DNA from: Cephalotrichum gorgonifer | Lineage: Eukaryota; Ascomycota; Sordariomycetes; Microascales; Microascaceae | Length of the DNA stretch: 64,000 nt | Assembly: GCA_900312665.1 (NCBI GenBank) | Contig: ONZQ02000004.1 | Coordinates: forward strand, 1,308,244 to 1,372,243 | Direction: 5' to 3' | Part shown: positions 60,194 to 64,000 of the stretch, in pieces | Layout: each line of letters opens with the position of its first letter | Numbering within the stretch: the first letter of the stretch is position 1 | Notes under the pieces: model-generated | What the model was told of the DNA's origin: nothing | What the model saw: the letters and a program-made list of their open reading frames with translations, nothing else | The model's database searches: none | Translations under genes and position numbers: made by a program

Positions 60194-62443
60194 TCACATG
60201 AGGAGGAAGTCCCAGTTCTTGATCTGCATCACGTCCCTCCAGTGGACGTACGGCGCCGGGACGTACCACACCTTGTCGCCCTCGTCGAAGATGGGACTTG
60301 CCGGTCCGGACCTCGCGGCCACCTGCGCGTCCGACTGGGCCCACACCTCCCTCAGAAGGGTCGCCGTGCGGCCCACGGACCCGAAGGCGCCGAGGTCGCC
60401 GAGCTGGGCCATGCGGTCTTCGAAGACGGCGCGGAAGTTGCTCCCGGGGAGGCTCACTGAGCCGCCGACGAGGTACACCCACACGAGGCTCCTGTCGAAG
60501 CCGCTGGGGCCCGGGGGGATGTGCTGAAGGGTGCTCGCGAGCTGCTCGACGAGCCTGACGCACGAGGGTTGGCTGGGGTTGAACCCGAGCACGAGGCTGC
60601 AGAGGTAGATGCGCGCGGCGATGCGGAACGCCGTCGTCATGTTGCGCGAGAGCTGGCGCGGGCTGAGGGTGCCGTTCTCGTTGAAGGGGTCCCTTGGGGG
60701 CGCCTCGTCCAGCTCGGTGAGCCCGATCTGCTCGGCGAGGGCGAGGACGTGCTGGCAGATGATGACCTCCTCCATGCCGTCGCGCTTGAGGGCCTCGAGG
60801 CACGAGATCTCCGAGATGAGGTACATGACCTTGTCGTCGCAGCCCATGAGCTCGCGAAGGCCCAGGCTGGGCGAGTTGGAGAGGTGCTTCTCGCGGTAGG
60901 TGTGGGCGAACATGGGGGCGCAGCCCTGCATGGACGCGCCGACGATGTCGATCCACGCCGTGAGCGTCATGTTGAAGGGGGTCTGGTGCAGCGGGGACTC
61001 GACGGAGGAGACGAGGCGCGGGAGGTCGAGCTTCTGCACGAGAGAGATAGCGGCCTGGAAGTGCTGGTGCCACGGGATGTCGGGCAGGCCGTCATCCAGG
61101 CGGCCGACGACGGACTGGAAGAAGATGAGGCCCAGCGTGGCCTCCAGGATCTCCTGGTGGTTCTCGTCGCGGTTGAGAGCGTCGCAGAGGCTCGAGATGG
61201 TGGCGTACCGGTGGCGCATGATGTCCTGGTCCACGTCGTCGGCGGAGTTTGCGCCGCCGCCCACGGTGGTGGCCTTGAGGTGCTGGGCCGAGATGGCGAG
61301 GCAGCAGTGGAGGTAGGACTTGTTGGTCTGTAGCGCGGGGAGGACGAGGTCGGAGCCGACGGACCCGTGCTGGTTGGTGTCGAGGATGGGGAAGATGGTG
61401 GGCAGGACGTGGCTGACGAAGTGGTCGAAGAGCTTCTGGTCATTCTCGTCGAGCTCGATGGCCACCTGGCGGGAGGTCATCGGGGGACCGTGGGAGAAGT
61501 CGAAGAAGTGCGGGTTCAACGTCTCCTCGGAGAACGACTCCGTCCTCTCCTCGAGAACATGGTGCTCGGACCACTGGCTCGAGGGCAGGATGGTGCCGGG
61601 TGGCGGTGGGGTTTGTAGCGTGCTGAAGGTGGAGATTGTGGATTCCTTGATGGTGGGCACGTCATCGACGAACATCTGCCTCTCGGTCTTGACATCGATC
61701 TCGTAGGGGTAGTACGAGTTGATGGCGAAGCCGCGGTGCAGGTGGGGAGAGGGGTGGCTGAAGGGGGCGTACTCGGTGGGTGGGCTGTTAAAGTCGAAGT
61801 GGGAGGAGAAGTGGGAGTCGATCGACCCGGACCGGCCGCGGTCGAAGGGCTCCGAGAGCGTGGCGGACGTGGGAAGGGAGTGCGAGAGGCCTGGCGGTGT
61901 GGTGACAGTGGTTTGGATGGTCTGCGACGGCTTGGTGGAAAGCTTCTTGGACTTGATGATGGTCTTGATGTTATCCTTGTGCTGCTTGCGGATGTCGTTG
62001 TTGCTCCACCACGCCGGCCTCTTGTAGTCGCAGGTCAGTCCGAGGTGCTTGCACGCCGAGCACTGGTTGAGGACCTCGTCGCACTTCTTCCGTCGTAACC
62101 TGCAGGTGTAGCATCCTAGAGACACAGAGTCAGTAAAATCGACGCCATCGCCATCGTCATCGCGAGTAATCATAAAAAGGAACAGGTGTTGCGGAGGAGG
62201 CCGTCCTGGTTATTGTGGCGGGTGTTTTCGCGTGTAAGCCCGGAGAGCGAGCGGGTGTAAGTCAAAAAACTAACCTGTTCTCGAGCGTCGGTGGAGCTGT
62301 GACTTTGCTTTGGTGGTTGAATTGGTAGAGCTTGCAGCTTTTGAAGCCGACTTGGGCTTAACGGACTGTGCGACGGCCATCTTTGCTTGTGAAGGCCTCG
62401 TGAGGTCGTCCTGGCGCATCATCATGGGGGGTTGCGTTGCCAT
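60194..62443 (-). CDS. Zn2Cys6 fungal transcription factor, 696 aa, two exons
   Basis: This is a fungal-specific nuclear regulator that binds DNA through a binuclear zinc cluster. Exon 1 (62443-62275) encodes a Met-, Ser- and Lys-rich leader ending in HRRSRT. Exon 2 (62115-60194) starts in phase with GCYTCRLRRKKCDE. The six ligands are Cys58, Cys61, Cys68, Cys75, Cys78 and Cys85 (CX2C-X6-C-X6-CX2C-X6-C), split from the leader by a 159-nt intron at the position common in this family. A basic linker (KDNIKTIIKSKKLS) follows. The C-terminal 400 residues contain segments such as LFDHFVSHVLPTIFP and DIMRHRYATISSLCDAL, consistent with a Fungal_trans_2 (DUF3468) regulatory domain. The target genes are unknown and no metabolic cluster flanks it. 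The exon 2 frame is uninterrupted, so no further intron is needed. Confidence 0.9.
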
Positions 62444-64000
62444 TTGTATCTTCCCTCTATGTTTTCCTTCTTTCCTCTTTCACTTATTCCACTCTTTGGG
62501 GGGGGGCGTGGTTCCCTTTTCTTGCGAATGGGAGGGGGGAAGCTCGAAGTGTCGCTCCTTTCCTTTTCCGCACGTTGCTTGGGGTGGGGCGCGGACAGGG
62601 GAGGGGGTGAGCTAAGAGCGAGTTTTTGCGCACGGTCGACGGTTGACGGCCGGGGGGCGGGGGTGAGGGGTGAGGGGTGTGTGGTGTGGGTGTGGTCGAA
62701 CCGGGGTCGGTGGGGTGCGAGTTGTGATGACAGTGCAGAATTTGTCTTTACGACACTGTTTCGAGGCTCGAGCCGACCGAAAGCGGGACGAGGAAAGGAC
62801 AGGGGTGGGGGCAGAAGGGAAATGTGCGTGTGACTGTGACTGAATGACAGAGACAGAGAGGAAGGAACAGCCAGGGTCGGGGCCAAGCGGGGAACGGTCG
62901 GGTTCGTTGATGAGATTTGATGGAAGGAGAAAAGAGATCCGAGGCCGCAGAAACCTGAAGATCAAAGATTGCCGCTTCTTGAATTTCTTCCTTCGGGAAA
63001 CGAATATCCACACGTTCCGTGATTTTTCGTCGTTTGGCGTATTAGATTATATCGCAGCAGCTCGCGCGCGTGTTTTGTTGTAGGTCATTAACTTTCGTCG
63101 GTACAAGGAAACCAGTTCGTTCGTATCGTCGTGTCGGTGGGTGGTGTATTATCGCCAGCGAAGATTGGGCGGTTTTTTTTCTGAAAAAAAAAAAAAAATT
63201 GACTCGTTGTTGATGCTGTGAGTCGGGTTCGTTCGAGTGAGTGGAATTAGGGTCCAAGCAAGGCCTGCTTGCCGTCTTCGAGTAACTCGTAAATCGTCAA
63301 GATTGTCGAGAGTAAACAAAAAGAAGAGTTCGTTGGATCCGGGGTAATTCTTTCTTTCGAAGAAAGAAGATGTCAAATAAAGAAAGGCTAATAAAAAATG
63401 ATGAAAAATACGGGAGAGCAAAGGAAAAAAACAACTTGGGAATGGAAACTTTTCTTGAGAACACACTTGGGGACTTGAAGCACTCTCAAGAGTAGGGTGT
63501 TGGACGGCCGCAAAGTCTTATATCGACTGGTCTCCCATCTCACGACCTTGTCGAGGATGGGGCCGACTGGGTCACCAACAGGCGGGGGACGAGGGAAGGG
63601 GGGGGACCAGGTTGCGCGCTATTGGCGTGTTCACCCGTCATGTTTCTATTTTTGGGGCTGTCCCCCATGGGATTTTCAATGTCTACTTCCCGATGCGGAC
63701 CACCGCGCCTAGAGGCGCCAATCATGGGCGAGCTTGGTTTGCAGGTGGCCGCACCTCATGCTGGCCTTGCAGGTCTGGTCACGGCCAATATGCCGCCCAC
63801 TCACACCAACATCAGCATGGCATGCCATCCTCCATCCTCCGTCCTCCATCCTCCGAGCCTTGCTTGCATGGCGTCGTCACGGCACTAGCAACCTGGACCT
63901 TGTGGGTGACTTGTATTACGCCCGTTTACCTCACCAAGAGTATGTAGCTGACGCTAAGGCGCGTCTGCTCATGTACTTTGAGGTCAGAGAGAGTTGAGAT
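62444..64000. other. Upstream region of the Zn2Cys6 gene to the window edge
   Basis: This is the likely promoter and long leader of the regulator starting at 62443. It is G-rich on the plus strand between 62500 and 62700, then A/T-rich. A T run followed by an A run (63172-63199) could fold into a hairpin. Open frames at 63600-63950 show no domain. No gene is supported. Confidence 0.45.

Noticed and set aside
60084..61333. Long frames opposite and alongside the Zn2Cys6 regulator
   Set aside because: They are compositionally biased shadows (Arg/Pro- or Glu/Val-rich) of a well-supported coding exon.
1..64000. tRNA or rRNA genes
   Set aside because: No sequence with a convincing GGTTCGA-type T-loop and matching acceptor stem was found by eye; a covariance search (tRNAscan-SE) would be decisive.

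Overview
The window reads as nuclear DNA of a filamentous ascomycete (Pezizomycotina, most likely a sordariomycete). Genes carry short GT-AG introns (about 60-370 nt), there are no bacterial-style operons, codons favour C or G at the third position, and the families are typically fungal: an Msn2/Seb1-type C2H2 stress regulator, a Zn2Cys6 regulator, a DUF3716 protein, a three-domain Dph6, a type-B carboxylesterase and an F-box protein. The species cannot be named from the sequence. All exon models were built by eye from splice signals and reading phase.

Layout: (1) 2037-4270 (-), a conserved-looking protein of unknown function with basic and coiled-coil segments. (2) About 10-19.3 kb, a compact block on the minus strand: an HCS1/SMUBP2-type helicase with six exons, a three-helix DUF202 membrane protein, and an intronless DPH6. 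(3) 21061-23010 (-), the Msn2-type regulator. (4) About 23-43 kb, roughly 20 kb in which no gene could be supported; it is scattered with degenerate TAC(A/G)AG hexamer clusters, homopolymer runs and small repeats. (5) 43142-45366 (-), a membrane-anchored type-B carboxylesterase with six exons. (6) 46924-48278 (+), a DUF3716-like gene in at least three short exons that no long ORF reveals. (7) 49654-53604 (+), a large F-box protein with a polyglutamine tract and a C-terminal CaaX box. (8) 54538-55677 (-), a secretory-pathway single-pass protein with a Cys-rich ectodomain. (9) 60194-62443 (-), a Zn2Cys6 regulator. Seven of the nine supported genes are on the minus strand.

The genes do not form an evident pathway or biosynthetic cluster. 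HCS1 (DNA/RNA helicase), DPH6 (diphthamide on EF2) and MSN2 (stress transcription) are housekeeping or regulatory. The points most worth a second look are the CaaX-tailed F-box protein, the hidden DUF3716 gene, a 15-bp G-rich minisatellite inside a helicase intron, and the family of hexamer clusters confined to non-coding DNA.
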